This document shows positions 1-10,215 of a stretch of 64,000 bases of DNA, piece by piece. Under the pieces are notes generated by a model. It saw only the letters and a program-made list of their open reading frames with translations, was not told the origin of the DNA and searched no databases. The stretch comes from Corynebacterium curieae (GTDB lineage Bacteria; Actinomycetota; Actinomycetes; Mycobacteriales; Mycobacteriaceae), in NCBI RefSeq assembly GCF_027570035.1, contig NZ_JAKMUU010000003.1, positions 186,001 through 250,000 on the forward strand, written 5' to 3'. Made by a program: the position numbers and the translations under genes. Each line of letters begins with the position of its first letter. Positions within the stretch are counted from its first letter, which is position 1.

Positions 1-808
1 AGATGAGGCTCTGGTCCATGCCGGCAACCTCGGTCATGGTCCACGAAATATAGGTATAGACAGAGAACATGCCGCCAAAGCCGACCACGCCCATGATGAC
101 GGTGAACCACACCTGGCTATTTTTGAACGCACCGAACTCCGTGCGGATATCGGTCTGCTTCATCTCCGTCATGTGCGGCATCAGGAAGAACAACGCAATG
201 GCGGTGATAACGCCCAAGGCTACGACCACTAGGTAAGCCGCCTGCCAGCCCAGCGCGGAGCCGAGCGCCTGCGCGGCCGGCACGCCGATAACCGTCGCGA
301 TGGCCAGGCCCATGCCCACATAAGCCATGGCCTTGCCGCGGCCGCCTGGAGGCGCCATAGATGCGGCCGAGAGATTGGCCACGGAGAAATAAGCGCCGTG
401 CGGCATGCCGGCGATAAAGCGCGCCACCATGAGGATCGCGTAATTTGGCGCCAAGACCGAGAGCAGGTTGCCCACCACGAGGAAGCCGATGAGCAGCAAG
501 ATCAGGCGGCGGCGCGGCAGCTTGCCGGTAAAGGCCGCAATCAGCGGGGCGCCGACCACCACGCCCATCGCGTAGATAGTGATAAGCGTCGAGGCGTTTT
601 CTTCCGAAATGCCAAAATCATCTGCAATAAGCGGTAGTAGGCCCATAGACACAAACTCCGTCGTGCCGATGGCAAACGCGCCCAGGGCCATGGCGACCAT
701 GACGATGGCGCGGCGGCGGGCGGTAATCTCCGTTTGCAACGGCAGCGGACGGCGACGAATGCGGTGTTCGTGTGCGCTGCGCGGGCTTAGCTCATCGATG
801 ATTTTCAT
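1..808 (-). CDS. MFS drug/sugar exporter, C-terminal part beyond window
   Basis: This is the N-terminal part (269 codons) of a major facilitator superfamily transporter of the DHA1 type; the gene runs off the left edge. The start is ATG at 808, followed by about 30 polar and basic cytoplasmic residues and then regularly spaced hydrophobic helices. GTTEFVSMGLLP at residues 48-59 is typical of AraJ/Cmx-like actinobacterial exporters. The loop after helix 2 carries the basic MFS motif A (GKLPRRR, about residues 95-101). About eight membrane segments are visible before the edge. The family exports small molecules by proton antiport in the cytoplasmic membrane; the substrate cannot be read from sequence. 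It is divergent from icd, with 216 bases between the two starts. Confidence 0.85.
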   Translation of the reverse strand, partial: MKIIDELSPRSAHEHRIRRRPLPLQTEITARRRAIVMVAMALGAFAIGTTEFVSMGLLPLIADDFGISEENASTLITIYAMGVVVGAPLIAAFTGKLPRRRLILLLIGFLVVGNLLSVLAPNYAILMVARFIAGMPHGAYFSVANLSAASMAPPGGRGKAMAYVGMGLAIATVIGVPAAQALGSALGWQAAYLVVVALGVITAIALFFLMPHMTEMKQTDIRTEFGAFKNSQVWFTVIMGVVGFGGMFSVYTYISWTMTEVAGMDQSLI

Positions 809-1024
809 GGAGAGTGAGGGTACACCCCGTGTCCGCCGGTAGCATGCCTGCAGCGGGTGCTCGTGAATATCTCCACCCCACCTGCGCATGGGTGATGATT
901 GCCACGCAACCCTTTTCAAGGGGCGGCAAATGGGAGATCACTATCAGCAAACTGGCCCACATGCTTCCCACAAAATCGGTAATCTGGGCACTTGAACAAT
1001 TTTCCAACGTTATATAGGAGAATC

Positions 1025-3238
1025 ATGGCAAAGATTACGTGGACCCGTACCGATGAGGCGCCGCTGCTGGCGACCTACTCCCTCAAGCCCATCGTGGAGG
1101 CTTTCGCTTCCACTGCGGGCATCGACGTGGAAACCCGCGATATCTCGCTGGCCGCCCGCATCGCCGCGCAGTTCCCAGAGCGCCTGACCGAGGAGCAGAA
1201 GGTCGAAGACGCCCTAGCGGAGCTGGGCAAGATGGCCAAGACCCCGGAAGCAAATATCATCAAGCTGCCGAATATTTCCGCTTCCCTGGTGCAGCTGAAA
1301 AAGGCCATCGCCGAGCTGCAGGCCGCTGGCTACGATCTGCCTGATTACCCGGATAATCCTTCCACCGAGGAAGAAAAGGACATCGCCGCCCGCTACGATT
1401 CCGTTAAGGGCTCCGCTGTTAACCCGGTGCTACGTGAGGGCAACTCCGACCGCCGCGCACCGGAGGCCGTGAAGAACTTTGTGAAGAAGCACCCGCACCG
1501 CATGGGCGAGTGGTCCAAGGACTCCAAGACCAACGTTGCCACCATGGCGGATAAAGACTTCCGCCACAATGAGAAGTCCGTCATTCTGGACAACGAGGAC
1601 ACCCTGTCCATCGTCCTCAAGACCGCAGAAGGCGAGCAGACCCTGCTGCCGGAGTTGCCGGTTCTCAAGGGTGAGGTCATCGACGGCACCTTTATGTCCG
1701 CCAAGGCCCTCGATGAGTTCCTCCTCGCACAGGTCAAGCGCGCCAAGGAAGAGGGCGTACTCTTCTCCACCCACCTGAAGGCCACCATGATGAAGGTCTC
1801 TGACCCCATCCTCTTCGGCCACGTCGTCCGCGCCTTCTTCGCCGATGTTTATGACAAGTACGGCGAGGAGCTGCTGGCTGCCGGCCTCAACGGGGAGAAC
1901 GGCTTGGGCGCTATCTACGAGGGCCTCAAGAACCTGGACAAGGGCGAGGAAATCAAGGCTGCTTTCGATGCTGCGCTTTCCGCAGGCCCCGACCTCGCCA
2001 TGGTCAACTCCCACAAGGGCATCACCAACCTGCACGTGCCTTCCGACGTCATTATTGACGCCTCCATGCCTGCCATGATCCGCACCTCTGGCCACATGTG
2101 GAATAAGAACGACGAGGAGCAGGACACCCTCGCCGTTATCCCGGATTCCTCCTACGCCGGCGTCTACCAGGCCGTTATCGAGGACTGCAAGGAAAACGGC
2201 GCCTTCGACCCGACCACCATGGGTACCGTGCCGAACGTGGGCCTCATGGCGCAGAAGGCCGAGGAGTACGGCTCCCACAACAAGACCTTCAAAATCCCAG
2301 CCGCGGGCACCGTTGAGGTTCGAAACTCCCAGGGCGAAGTCCTCATCTCCCACGACGTGGAGGAAGGCGATATCTGGCGCGCCTGCCAGACCAAGGACGC
2401 CCCAATCCAGGACTGGGTCAAGCTCGCCGTCAACCGCGCTCGCCTGTCCGGCATGAAGACCATCTTCTGGCTCGACCCAGAGCGCGGCCACGACCGCAAT
2501 ATCAAGTCCCTGGTGGAGAAGTACCTGCAGGACCACGACACCGAGGGCTTGGATATCTCCATTGAGGATCCGGTCACCGCTACCAAGACCTCCATCGAGC
2601 GCATCCGCCGCGGCGAAGACACCATCTCCGTGACCGGCAATGTGCTGCGTGACTACAACACGGACCTCTTCCCCATCCTCGAGCTGGGTACCTCCGCCAA
2701 GATGCTGTCTGTGGTTCCGCTCATGGCCGGCGGCGGCCTCTTCGAGACCGGTGCGGGCGGCTCCGCCCCGAAGCACGTCCAGCAGGTCGAGGAAGAAAAC
2801 CACCTGCGCTGGGATTCCCTCGGCGAGTTCCTGGCCCTGGCCGAGTCCTTCCGCCACGAAAAGCAGACCAACGGCAACGAGAAGGCCGGCGTCCTGGCCG
2901 CCACCTTGGACAAGGCCACCGAGCGCCTGCTCAATGAGGGCAAGTCCCCGTCCCGCAAAGCTGGCGAAATCGACAACCGCGGTTCCCACTTCTTCCTGGC
3001 CACCTTCTGGGCCGAGGAGCTGGCTAACCAGACCGACGATGCCGATCTCGCCGCTGCTTTCAAGGACGTGGCTTCCCAGCTGTCCTCCCAGGCAGACGAG
3101 ATTGCCCAGGCGCTTGTCGACGCCCAAGGCAACCCCGCCGACCTCGGCGGCTACTACTGGCCTAACGACGAGAAGACCTCTGCCGTCATGCGCCCAGTTG
3201 CTGCCTTCAACGAGATCATCGACGGCCTGAAGAAGTAA
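1025..3238 (+). CDS. icd: Isocitrate dehydrogenase, NADP-dependent, monomeric type
   Basis: Catalyses oxidative decarboxylation of isocitrate to 2-oxoglutarate with NADP+ in the TCA cycle (cytosol). At 737 residues it has the length of the monomeric IDH family (about 740), not the 400-residue dimeric type. Family-typical stretches include the N-terminal [20 protein letters not shown], the conserved substrate segment [17 protein letters not shown] around residue 330, and [21 protein letters not shown] in the C-terminal half. An upstream in-frame ATG exists at 992, but ATG 1025 is chosen: AGGAG lies at 1016-1020 with correct spacing and the family N terminus begins there. It is monocistronic, followed by a strong bidirectional terminator and the convergent pdxT. 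Confidence 0.97.
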   Translation: MAKITWTRTDEAPLLATYSLKPIVEAFASTAGIDVETRDISLAARIAAQFPERLTEEQKVEDALAELGKMAKTPEANIIKLPNISASLVQLKKAIAELQAAGYDLPDYPDNPSTEEEKDIAARYDSVKGSAVNPVLREGNSDRRAPEAVKNFVKKHPHRMGEWSKDSKTNVATMADKDFRHNEKSVILDNEDTLSIVLKTAEGEQTLLPELPVLKGEVIDGTFMSAKALDEFLLAQVKRAKEEGVLFSTHLKATMMKVSDPILFGHVVRAFFADVYDKYGEELLAAGLNGENGLGAIYEGLKNLDKGEEIKAAFDAALSAGPDLAMVNSHKGITNLHVPSDVIIDASMPAMIRTSGHMWNKNDEEQDTLAVIPDSSYAGVYQAVIEDCKENGAFDPTTMGTVPNVGLMAQKAEEYGSHNKTFKIPAAGTVEVRNSQGEVLISHDVEEGDIWRACQTKDAPIQDWVKLAVNRARLSGMKTIFWLDPERGHDRNIKSLVEKYLQDHDTEGLDISIEDPVTATKTSIERIRRGEDTISVTGNVLRDYNTDLFPILELGTSAKMLSVVPLMAGGGLFETGAGGSAPKHVQQVEEENHLRWDSLGEFLALAESFRHEKQTNGNEKAGVLAATLDKATERLLNEGKSPSRKAGEIDNRGSHFFLATFWAEELANQTDDADLAAAFKDVASQLSSQADEIAQALVDAQGNPADLGGYYWPNDEKTSAVMRPVAAFNEIIDGLKK

Positions 3239-3251
3239 GTCTTCCCAGGAA

Positions 3252-3295
3252 AAAGCCGCCCCGCAGCGTTCATTGCCTCGCTGCGGGGCGGCTTT
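3252..3295. terminator. Bidirectional intrinsic terminator, icd / pdxT
   Basis: A perfect 17-bp inverted repeat (AAAGCCGCCCCGCAGCG at 3252-3268, complement at 3279-3295) with a 10-base loop. A-runs and T-runs flank the stem, so it can end both icd and the convergent pdxST operon. Confidence 0.9.
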
Positions 3296-3310
3296 GGTGT
3301 ATCTGCGTAC

Positions 3311-3901
3311 TTAAAAGCTTTCGAGCCAGGCGGCGTGCACGCGGGCGTCGCCATTTTCTTCTGGGTGGAAGCTCAGCGCCGTCACGCGACCTTGGCGCAC
3401 GCCGACCACCGCGTCGCCTTTCTCGCCCGGCACCGTCGCGATGACCTCGACGCCCCCGCCCACGCGGGTGACCAGCGGCGCGCGAATGAAGCTCGCCGCA
3501 ATGTCAAGCGTTTCCTCCCCCGCCGTCACAGGCACCGTGCGCTCTTCGGAAAAGCGCTGGTTACCAAAGGCATTGCGCCGCACGGTCACGTCCACAAGGC
3601 CCAGGGTTTGCTGCCCCGGCGCAGGGTTATCCAGCTCGCGGGCACAATAAATAAGCCCCGCGCAGGTCGCGAGCACCGGCAATCCTGCGGCCGCGGCATC
3701 GCGCAGCGGCTCGGCCAGCCCGAAGCTACGCGCCAGCTTGTCGATGACGCTCGACTCACCGCCCGGAATCACCAGCCCGTCGAGCCCGTCCAGGTCGCGC
3801 GGCACCCGCACCCGGCGCGTAACAACGCCGAGCCCGTCCAGAATGCGCAGGTGCTCCTCGACGCCGCCCTGCAGCGCCAGCACCCCGACGGTAGCTACCA
3901 T
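3311..3901 (-). CDS. pdxT: PLP synthase glutaminase subunit PdxT
   Basis: Hydrolyses glutamine and passes ammonia to PdxS for pyridoxal 5'-phosphate synthesis by the deoxyxylulose-independent route. It is a class I glutamine amidotransferase of 196 residues, the normal family size. GGESS lies at residues 47-51, the catalytic cysteine is C80 in LATCAG, and the catalytic His/Glu pair H179/E181 is in SFHPEE. The start ATG at 3901 overlaps the pdxS stop by seven bases (ATGGTAG), indicating translational coupling and 1:1 production of the complex. Confidence 0.96.
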   Translation of the reverse strand: MVATVGVLALQGGVEEHLRILDGLGVVTRRVRVPRDLDGLDGLVIPGGESSVIDKLARSFGLAEPLRDAAAAGLPVLATCAGLIYCARELDNPAPGQQTLGLVDVTVRRNAFGNQRFSEERTVPVTAGEETLDIAASFIRAPLVTRVGGGVEVIATVPGEKGDAVVGVRQGRVTALSFHPEENGDARVHAAWLESF

Positions 3902-4797
3902 CCGCGCTCAGCCAGGCGGTGCGGTGCGGGCACGTCGTTGACGTTAATGCCCACCATGGCCTCGCCCAGGCCGCGGGAAAGCTTGGCGAGCTCTGCGGGG
4001 TCGTCGTAAAGCGTGGCGGCCTTCACGATGGCCTCCGCGCGCGCCGCCGGGTTGCCGGACTTGAAGATGCCGGATCCGACAAAGACGCCTTCGGCGCCCA
4101 TCTGGCGGACAAGGGCGGCGTCGGCAGGCGTGGCCACGCCACCGGCAACGAAGAGTACAACCGGGAGCTTGCCGGTCTCCGCAACCTCTGCGACCAGGTC
4201 ATACGGTGCCTGCAGCTCCTTGGCCGCAACATAAAGCTCGTCTCGATCCAGGTGGCGCAAGCGCGCGATCTCGGCCTTAATGGTGCGCAGGTGCTTCACG
4301 GCCTCGGAGACATCGCCGGTGCCGGCCTCGCCCTTGGAGCGAATCATGGCCGCGCCCTCGGTGATGCGGCGCAGCGCCTCACCCAGGTTGGTGGCGCCGC
4401 ACACGAACGGCACGTCGAAGTCCCACTTATTGATGTGGTTAACGTAATCGGCCGGGCTGAGCACCTCGGACTCGTCGATAAAGTCCACACCCAGCTCGCC
4501 CAGGATCTGCGCCTCTACAAAGTGGCCGATGCGGGCCTTGGCCATGACCGGGATATCCACGGCCTCGACGATGCCCTCGATAAGCTCTGGGTCAGACATG
4601 CGGGCCACGCCGCCCTGCGCGCGGATATCGGCCGGCACGCGCTCCAGCGCCATCACGGCCGATGCGCCCGCGTCCTCCGCAATGCGCGCCTGCTCTGGTG
4701 TGACGACGTCCATGATGACGCCGCCCTTCAACATATCGGCTAGTCCTCGCTTCACGCGCGTGGTAGCGCGTCCTTGTTCATTTACCTGTTCAGTCAT
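3895..4797 (-). CDS. pdxS: PLP synthase subunit PdxS
   Basis: Forms PLP from ribose 5-phosphate, glyceraldehyde 3-phosphate and ammonia on a (beta/alpha)8 barrel. From ATG 4797 the protein has 300 residues; ATG 4806 would add three (MAP) and is also possible. The Schiff-base lysine is K87 in VMAKARIGH, and the family segments KGGVIMDVV (24-32) and [12 protein letters not shown] are intact. It is the first gene of pdxST and is divergent from its likely regulator pdxR. The reading frame stays open further upstream, but family N termini do not include that extension, and the PdxR-like box lies inside it. Confidence 0.96.
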   Translation of the reverse strand: MTEQVNEQGRATTRVKRGLADMLKGGVIMDVVTPEQARIAEDAGASAVMALERVPADIRAQGGVARMSDPELIEGIVEAVDIPVMAKARIGHFVEAQILGELGVDFIDESEVLSPADYVNHINKWDFDVPFVCGATNLGEALRRITEGAAMIRSKGEAGTGDVSEAVKHLRTIKAEIARLRHLDRDELYVAAKELQAPYDLVAEVAETGKLPVVLFVAGGVATPADAALVRQMGAEGVFVGSGIFKSGNPAARAEAIVKAATLYDDPAELAKLSRGLGEAMVGINVNDVPAPHRLAERGW

Positions 4798-4857
4798 AGG
4801 TGCCATAGTGGCCCACACAATTGGTACAAGACAAGAGCCATTTTCAGCGTGTTGGAT

Positions 4858-4867
4858 TAGACCACTT
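4858..4867. promoter_or_regulatory. PdxR-like operator between pdxS and pdxR
   Basis: Read on the minus strand the site is AAGTGGTCTA, matching the C. glutamicum PdxR motif as I recall it (AAAGTGGWTCTA-like). It lies in the 81-base divergent region, where a MocR activator would act on both pdxST and itself. Binding is inferred. Confidence 0.55.
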
Positions 4868-4878
4868 ATGATGGGTCC

Positions 4879-6183
4879 GTGCCCCTTCGCCTCGATCCCT
4901 CTGATACGCGGCCGCTGCCCGTGCAAATAGCCGCAGCCCTACGCGCCCAGGTTGCCGCCGGCGTCCTCCTGCCCGGCGAGCGCGTTCCCTCGACCCGCCA
5001 CTTGGCTTCGCAGCTCGGCATTTCCCGAGGCAGCGTAGTCACCGCCTACGACCAACTCACGGCCGAGGGCTACCTCACCGCCGAGGTCGGCTCCGGCACC
5101 GTCATCAACCCACTGCTCCCCCACGCGCGTGCCCCAAGGCCGGAACCAGCCCCCGCACCGGCCGCCGAGCCCGAGCTGGTGTCACTGACCCCCGGCCTGC
5201 CCGACACCGCCGGCATCCTCACCCCTGAATGGAGGGCAGCGTGGCGTGCAGCGGCTGTCGACCCCTCCGGCAATCTGCCCCACGAAGTCGCAGCGCACCT
5301 GCGCCACATGCGCGGGCTCACCGTGGACCCAGCCTGCGTACTAATCACGGCCGGCGCCCGCGACGGCCTTTCTGTGCTCCTGCGCGCCCTCGGCCGCCAG
5401 CTGCACGTGGGCGTGGAGTCCCCCGGTTACCCCAGCCTGCGCCGCGTGCCCCACACGCTCGGCCATACGTTGGTGGAAATCCCCACCGGCCCCGATGGCG
5501 TCACCGTCCCCGCGGCCGATCTCGACGCCCTCATCGTCACCCCCAGCCACCAATACCCCTACGGCGGCTCGCTGCCCGCAGCCCGGCGCGCCGAACTCGT
5601 CGAATGGGCCCGCGCACACGACGCCCTCCTCATCGAGGACGACTTCGACTCCGAACTGCGCTACGTCGGCCAGCCACTGCCCGCCTTGGCCGCACTCGCC
5701 CCGGAACACACCGTGCTGCTGGGCACCTTTTCCTCGGTCATCTCCCCCTCGATTGCCTGCGGCTACCTCGTCGTCCCGCCGCGCCTGCGCCCGGCCGTTG
5801 ACCGCGTGCGCGAGGTCTTCGGCCAACCCGTCGGCGCCATCCCCCAGGCCGCGCTCGCTCACTACCTTGCCAGCGGCGCTTTACGACGCCACACCGGCCG
5901 CATGCGCCGCACCTACAAACGCCGCCGCAACCTGGTAGCCGAAACGCTCGGCACCATCGATGGCACCCAACTCCTCCCCATTCACGGTGGTCTCCACGCG
6001 GTATTGCTGTGCGACCCAACCGTAGTCCCCCGCGCCGCCGCCCGCGGCATCAAGCTCACCCCGCTGCGCGACTATTGGGGCGGCGCCGACGCCGAAGACG
6101 GCGTCGTCCTCGGCTTCGGCCACCTTAGCGACACCGAGCTGCGCACGAGCCTCTCCGCGGTCGCGGCCGCCTTACGCGAGTGA
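4879..6183 (+). CDS. pdxR: MocR-family regulator PdxR
   Basis: Transcriptional regulator of vitamin B6 synthesis. It has an N-terminal GntR-type winged helix (about residues 5-70, with [11 protein letters not shown] and [15 protein letters not shown]) fused to a fold-type I aminotransferase-like domain (about 90-430) that binds PLP as effector. The stretch [14 protein letters not shown]... is typical of MocR proteins. It starts at GTG 4879 and has 434 residues, the usual length. Divergent placement from pdxST is the classical arrangement; in C. glutamicum PdxR activates pdxST when PLP is low. The internal-lysine region around [14 protein letters not shown] departs from the usual Lys-containing loop of aminotransferases. 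Confidence 0.92.
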   Translation: MPLRLDPSDTRPLPVQIAAALRAQVAAGVLLPGERVPSTRHLASQLGISRGSVVTAYDQLTAEGYLTAEVGSGTVINPLLPHARAPRPEPAPAPAAEPELVSLTPGLPDTAGILTPEWRAAWRAAAVDPSGNLPHEVAAHLRHMRGLTVDPACVLITAGARDGLSVLLRALGRQLHVGVESPGYPSLRRVPHTLGHTLVEIPTGPDGVTVPAADLDALIVTPSHQYPYGGSLPAARRAELVEWARAHDALLIEDDFDSELRYVGQPLPALAALAPEHTVLLGTFSSVISPSIACGYLVVPPRLRPAVDRVREVFGQPVGAIPQAALAHYLASGALRRHTGRMRRTYKRRRNLVAETLGTIDGTQLLPIHGGLHAVLLCDPTVVPRAAARGIKLTPLRDYWGGADAEDGVVLGFGHLSDTELRTSLSAVAAALRE

Positions 6184-6220
6184 TACCGTAACCCCAAAGA
6201 TCATAAAAGAAAGGTAATAA

Positions 6221-6382
6221 ATGTCCCTCGGTCCGCTTGAATTTCTACTCATACTCATTCCGCCCCTCATTCTCGCCGGAATCATCGCCATCGTGGTCAA
6301 GCTCGTGCGCAATAGCAACGAAACTCGCGCAAACACCCGCCGCGTTGCCGATCAGCTCGAGGAACAAAATCGCCACCCGTAG
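6221..6382 (+). CDS. Small single-span membrane protein (53 aa)
   Basis: A short gene starting at ATG 6221, preceded by GAAAGG at a good distance, 37 bases after pdxR. The protein has a short N-terminal segment, one hydrophobic helix (about residues 7-29, FLLILIPPLILAGIIAIVV), then a charged tail ending EEQNRHP. I do not recognise a family. Small proteins of this shape are common in actinobacteria as membrane or envelope accessory peptides. It may be read from the pdxR promoter. The 189 bases after it hold the metY control region. Confidence 0.65.
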   Translation: MSLGPLEFLLILIPPLILAGIIAIVVKLVRNSNETRANTRRVADQLEEQNRHP

Positions 6383-6478
6383 AAACTCTTCCCCACGAGG
6401 CCACCTGCGCTGCCACGATAGCCCCGCCGTGCCCTCTCCCTGACGCCGCGCCTTCCGACGCCCACACACAACACGAGA

Positions 6479-6494
6479 CTGACCGCTTAGTCTA
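6479..6494. promoter_or_regulatory. McbR-like operator, distal site before metY
   Basis: CTGAC-cgctta-GTCTA matches the McbR inverted repeat TAGAC-N6-GTCTA at eight of ten conserved positions. It shares the core ACCGCTTnGTCTA with the sites at 6544 and 17721. McbR represses methionine and cysteine genes in corynebacteria; binding here is inferred. Confidence 0.55.
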
Positions 6495-6543
6495 TTTTTA
6501 TTCTCGCTCCTGCCAGCAGGTTTCCCTAAACCCCTCCGCAATA

Positions 6544-6559
6544 CATACCGCTTGGTCTA
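6544..6559. promoter_or_regulatory. McbR-like operator, proximal site before metY
   Basis: CATAC-cgcttg-GTCTA ends 12 bases before the metY ATG and carries the same ACCGCTTnGTCTA core as the distal site 65 bases upstream. The left half-site is weaker (3 of 5). Confidence 0.5.
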
Positions 6560-6571
6560 GTCTTGCCAAGC

Positions 6572-7888
6572 ATGACGACGAAATACGATAACTCCAATTC
6601 CAACTGGTCCTTCGCTACCCGCTCCGTACACGCGGGCCAAAACCTCGACGGGCACCACAACGCCCGCAACGTGCCGATCTACCAGACCACTTCCTATGTG
6701 TTTAATGACGCCGAACACGCGGCCAACCGCTTCAACCTTTCCGACGCCGGCCCCATCTACACCCGCCTGACCAACCCCACCCAGGATGCGCTGGAAGAGC
6801 GCCTCGCTTCCCTCGAAGGCGGCGTCGCGGCCGTCGCCTTCGCTTCGGGCCAGGCCGCCGAAACCACGGCCATTTTGAACCTCGCCTCGGCCGGCGACCA
6901 CATCGTGACCTCTCCGCGTCTTTACGGCGGCACCTCAACGCTCTTTACTGTCACTCTCAAGCGCCTGGGCATCGACGTCACCCTCGTCGAAGACCCGGAC
7001 GATCCGCAATCCTGGCAGGACGCCGTCCAGCCGAATACCAAGGCCTTCTACGGCGAGACCTTCGGCAACCCCGTGGCCGATGTCCTCGATATCCCGGCCA
7101 TCGCCGAGGTCGCCCACAACAACCAGGTCCCGCTCATCGTGGATAACACCATCGCCACCGCCGCCCTCGCTCGGCCGTTGGACCTCGGCGCGGACATCGT
7201 CGTGGTTTCCACTACCAAGTTCTACACCGGCAATGGCTCGGCCATCGGCGGCGCGATTATCGACGGCGGCTCCTTCGACTGGACCGTCACCCGCAACGGC
7301 GAACCCGTCTTCCCCTACTTCGTCACCCCGGACGAGGCCTACCACGGCCTGAAGTACGCCGACCTCGGCGCCCCAGCCTTCGCGCTCAAGGCCCGCGCCG
7401 GCCTGCTGCGCGATACCGGTGCCGCCATCTCCCCCTTCAACGCCTGGCTGACGCTGAACGGAATTGAAACGGTGGGCCTGCGCGTCGAAAAGCACAATGC
7501 CAACGCCCAAGCCGTTGCCGAGTACCTGGAAGGCCACGCCAAGGTCACCAAGGTCAACTACGCCGGCCTGGATTCTTCGCCGTATAAGGCCACCAAGGAA
7601 AAGCTCGGCTACGCCTACACCGGCTCCGTGCTCTCCTTCGACATCGACGGCGGCCGCGAGGAAGCCTGGGCATTTATCGACGCTCTCAAGCTCCACTCCA
7701 ACCTCGCCAATATCGGCGACACCCGCTCCCTGGCCGTGCACCCAGCAACCACCACGCACTCCCAGTCCGACGAGCCTGCGCTTGCTGCGGCCGGCATCAC
7801 CCAGTCCACCATCCGCCTCTCTGTGGGCATCGAGCACATCGATGACATCATCGCGGACGTCGAGCTGGGCTTTAACGCGCTGGCATGA
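6572..7888 (+). CDS. metY: O-acetylhomoserine sulfhydrylase MetY
   Basis: PLP enzyme making homocysteine from O-acetyl-L-homoserine and sulfide (direct sulfhydrylation route to methionine). It is a Cys/Met metabolism PLP family protein, about 438 residues from ATG 6572; TTG 6563 in frame is an alternative start. Visible motifs are SRLYGGT-like SPRLYGGT, the PLP-phosphate region ASGQAAE, and the lysine segment STTKFYTGNGS. The C-terminal HPATTTHSQ (arginine-binding region) is intact. The sequence closely resembles my memory of C. glutamicum MetY. It overlaps metX by four bases (ATGA) and so forms a translationally coupled operon that uses the product of metX. Confidence 0.95.
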   Translation: MTTKYDNSNSNWSFATRSVHAGQNLDGHHNARNVPIYQTTSYVFNDAEHAANRFNLSDAGPIYTRLTNPTQDALEERLASLEGGVAAVAFASGQAAETTAILNLASAGDHIVTSPRLYGGTSTLFTVTLKRLGIDVTLVEDPDDPQSWQDAVQPNTKAFYGETFGNPVADVLDIPAIAEVAHNNQVPLIVDNTIATAALARPLDLGADIVVVSTTKFYTGNGSAIGGAIIDGGSFDWTVTRNGEPVFPYFVTPDEAYHGLKYADLGAPAFALKARAGLLRDTGAAISPFNAWLTLNGIETVGLRVEKHNANAQAVAEYLEGHAKVTKVNYAGLDSSPYKATKEKLGYAYTGSVLSFDIDGGREEAWAFIDALKLHSNLANIGDTRSLAVHPATTTHSQSDEPALAAAGITQSTIRLSVGIEHIDDIIADVELGFNALA

Positions 7889-9003
7889 AGCTAGTTAGCA
7901 TCGGCGACTTCCGCACCGAAGCCGGCGCCACGCTTGCCGACGCCCACATCGCCTACCACCGCTTCGGCCACCTGCTCGACGATCCCCACGGCCGCAATAA
8001 CGTCATTGTGGTCGAACACGCCCTGACCGGTGACTCGAATGTGGCCGAATGGTGGGCCGATCTAGTCGGTCCTGGCAAGGCGCTAGACACGACGAAATGG
8101 TGCGTTATCGCCACTAATGCGCTGGGTGGCTGCGGCGGCTCCACCGGCCCTGCCTCCCCGCATCCTGACGACGGCCGGGCCTGGGGCTCTCGCTTCCCTG
8201 CCCTGTCCGTGCGCGACCTCGTCGCGGCTGAGCGTGCCGCGCTGCGCGAGCTCGGAATCACCCACGTCCACGCCGTTATCGGCGGCTCGATGGGTGGCGC
8301 GCGCACACTGGAGTGGACGCTGATGTACCCGGAAGCCCTCGAAGCGGCCTGCGTCATTGCCGTATCGGCCCGCGCTTCCGCCTGGCAGATTGGTATCCAA
8401 TCGGCACAGATCGCGGCCATCGAGCAAGATTCCTTCTGGCATGGCGGCGATTACTACGCCTCTGCTCAGCGCCCGCGCGAGGGGCTGGCCGCCGCGCGTC
8501 GCATCGCGCATCTGACCTATCGCGGCGAACAGGAAATCGACGAGCGCTTCGGTGTCCAGGCGCAGACCGGTGAGAACCCACTCGGCCCCTACCGCCGCCG
8601 CAATGAGCGCTTTGCCGTCAACTCCTACCTGGACTACCAGGGCACGAAGCTGGCCGATCGCTTCGATGCCGGTTCCTATGTCACCCTTACCGAGGCGCTG
8701 AACCGCCACGATATCGGCCGTGGCCGCGGCGGCCTCAACCGCGCGCTAGGCTCGTCCGAGGTGCCAACGATGGTCGTCGGCGTGGACACGGATATCTTGT
8801 ACCCGTACCACCAGCAGGAACACATCTCGCGCAACCTTGGCAATCTGCTGGCGATGGCGAAGGTTGTCTCCCCGGTAGGCCACGACGCTTTTCTTACCGA
8901 GTCACGCCAGATGGATCGCATCCTGCGCAACTTCCTCACCCTTTCCCAACCAGACCCGCGCATCGATTCTGCGGCAGGCGATCCCACCGAGTACTCGATT
9001 TAA
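7885..9003 (+). CDS. metX: Homoserine O-acetyltransferase MetX
   Basis: Transfers acetyl from acetyl-CoA to L-homoserine, supplying the substrate of MetY. It is an alpha/beta-hydrolase of 372 residues, the normal length. The nucleophile elbow is GGSMGGART (serine near residue 135), the catalytic aspartate is in GVDTDILYP and the histidine is in GHDAFLTE. The N terminus carries NNVIVVEHALTGDSNVAEWW, typical of MetX. Its start overlaps the metY stop by four bases. No clear terminator lies in the 106 bases before the convergent HNH gene. Confidence 0.95.
   Translation: MKLVSIGDFRTEAGATLADAHIAYHRFGHLLDDPHGRNNVIVVEHALTGDSNVAEWWADLVGPGKALDTTKWCVIATNALGGCGGSTGPASPHPDDGRAWGSRFPALSVRDLVAAERAALRELGITHVHAVIGGSMGGARTLEWTLMYPEALEAACVIAVSARASAWQIGIQSAQIAAIEQDSFWHGGDYYASAQRPREGLAAARRIAHLTYRGEQEIDERFGVQAQTGENPLGPYRRRNERFAVNSYLDYQGTKLADRFDAGSYVTLTEALNRHDIGRGRGGLNRALGSSEVPTMVVGVDTDILYPYHQQEHISRNLGNLLAMAKVVSPVGHDAFLTESRQMDRILRNFLTLSQPDPRIDSAAGDPTEYSI
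7931..7944 (-). repeat. 14-mer repeat copy (exact), inside metX
   Basis: Plus strand CGCTTGCCGACGCC, i.e. GGCGTCGGCAAGCG on the minus strand. One of six exact copies in the window; here it encodes Leu-Ala-Asp-Ala. Confidence 0.7.
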
Positions 9004-9109
9004 AGGCTCGCTGCATCTGCGATCGCCAAAGCCGCGCACGCGCACTAGCGGTAAGCGGTGCGCTGCGCTGGGGCTATGGCGAGTTTGGCTTCAGCAGGAT
9101 TGAGGCGGC

Positions 9110-10090
9110 TTAGTGTCCTTCGGGCGGCTTAGCCCAGGGCGGGCGCCAGACGATACCTTCGCCGGGGCGGCGCTCAAGCCGGCCGCGGCGCGGCGGTGCA
9201 TTGGGGTCATCATCATTGACCGCATTGTGATACTTGCAGGCGATGGTGAGGTTTTCGGGATTCGTGTCACCACCGAGCAGCCACGGGGTGAGGTGGTGGA
9301 CCTGGCATTCATCTGCCGGCGTATGGCAATCGGGCCACGGGCACACCGGATTTTCCGCCATCGCCATCTGGCGTTGCTTCCACGTAGCCAAGCGCCTCGA
9401 TTGATAGAGGTTTACGGGGCCGGTGACGGGGTGGATGAGGGTGATTAGGCCGACGTCGGAAAGCGCGCGGCGGGCAAGGTCTGCACCGGTAATTTGTGCG
9501 CCATTGGTTAGCTGCAAGGTGACGTCCTCACCGTGGGTAACTTTGACCATCTCATTGAGGGTGAGGACCACGTTGGTGGTGATTGTGGAGGCGGCGGCAC
9601 CCTGGGAAAAGACACGGCGAGCATCGGCGACGGTGGAGACATGGTTATTAATCTCTGCGACCAGTTCGGACTCAGCGGTAATGGTCAGCGTCCATAGGTC
9701 ATCGCGGCGGCGAGTCAGGCGCACCCCCTCGGAGCGCTTGGTGGTGCGCTCCTCGCGGACAAGGCGTCGGGCGCGCTTTTCAATCTCGCTGGTAGCAACG
9801 CGCAGGGCGCAGAGTTCCTCGCGCAGTGCCCAGGCCGCGCGCTGGGTATTCATCTTCTGGGCATAGTGCTCGATAATCTTCAGCGCATCCAGCGGCAGTG
9901 TGGTGCGGCGGGCGGCGCGCTGCTTAGCGCGAAAGGAAGTGCGGCCGAAGTAGGTATCGGCAAGGCGGGCGAACTCGGCGGCCTCGCGATCGCTAAAGCC
10001 CTTATCGACGAGCTCTTCTACCGACAGCCCAACGCACTCCTCGATGAGCCTCATCGGGGAGTTCACGGCTGCCAAGTAGTTCGAAATCAT
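9110..10090 (-). CDS. HNH endonuclease / DUF222 domain protein, copy 1
   Basis: 326 residues from ATG 10090; the frame is open upstream, but this start fits the copy at 24788 (MNALETYLTAL versus MISNYLAAVNS). It has an N-terminal helical DUF222-like region, then a C-terminal HNH motif: CPWPDC, a pair of histidines in VHHLTPW, and asparagine/histidine in ACKYHNAVND. Zinc would be bound by the Cys pairs. The tail PNAPPRRGRLER...WRPP is shared with copy 2. This family is strongly expanded in actinobacteria, often as repeats of unknown role; nuclease activity is likely but unproven. It is transcribed toward metX. Confidence 0.85.
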   Translation of the reverse strand: MISNYLAAVNSPMRLIEECVGLSVEELVDKGFSDREAAEFARLADTYFGRTSFRAKQRAARRTTLPLDALKIIEHYAQKMNTQRAAWALREELCALRVATSEIEKRARRLVREERTTKRSEGVRLTRRRDDLWTLTITAESELVAEINNHVSTVADARRVFSQGAAASTITTNVVLTLNEMVKVTHGEDVTLQLTNGAQITGADLARRALSDVGLITLIHPVTGPVNLYQSRRLATWKQRQMAMAENPVCPWPDCHTPADECQVHHLTPWLLGGDTNPENLTIACKYHNAVNDDDPNAPPRRGRLERRPGEGIVWRPPWAKPPEGH

Positions 10091-10215
10091 GGCCCTGAGC
10101 CTAAGCCGGGCGCGCAACTCGGCGCGCGGTGGCGGGCGGCAGCCTGTGGATAATCGCCCGAACCACACCCTCTAAGGCCGAGATAGGTGAAAGCTCTACA
10201 AAAGCCTGTGGATAA

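Noticed and set aside
1430..3127. Long antisense frame (565 codons) opposite icd
   Set aside because: Shadow of icd: no RBS, low-complexity Gly/Val/Leu/His protein, and codon positions mirror the sense gene.
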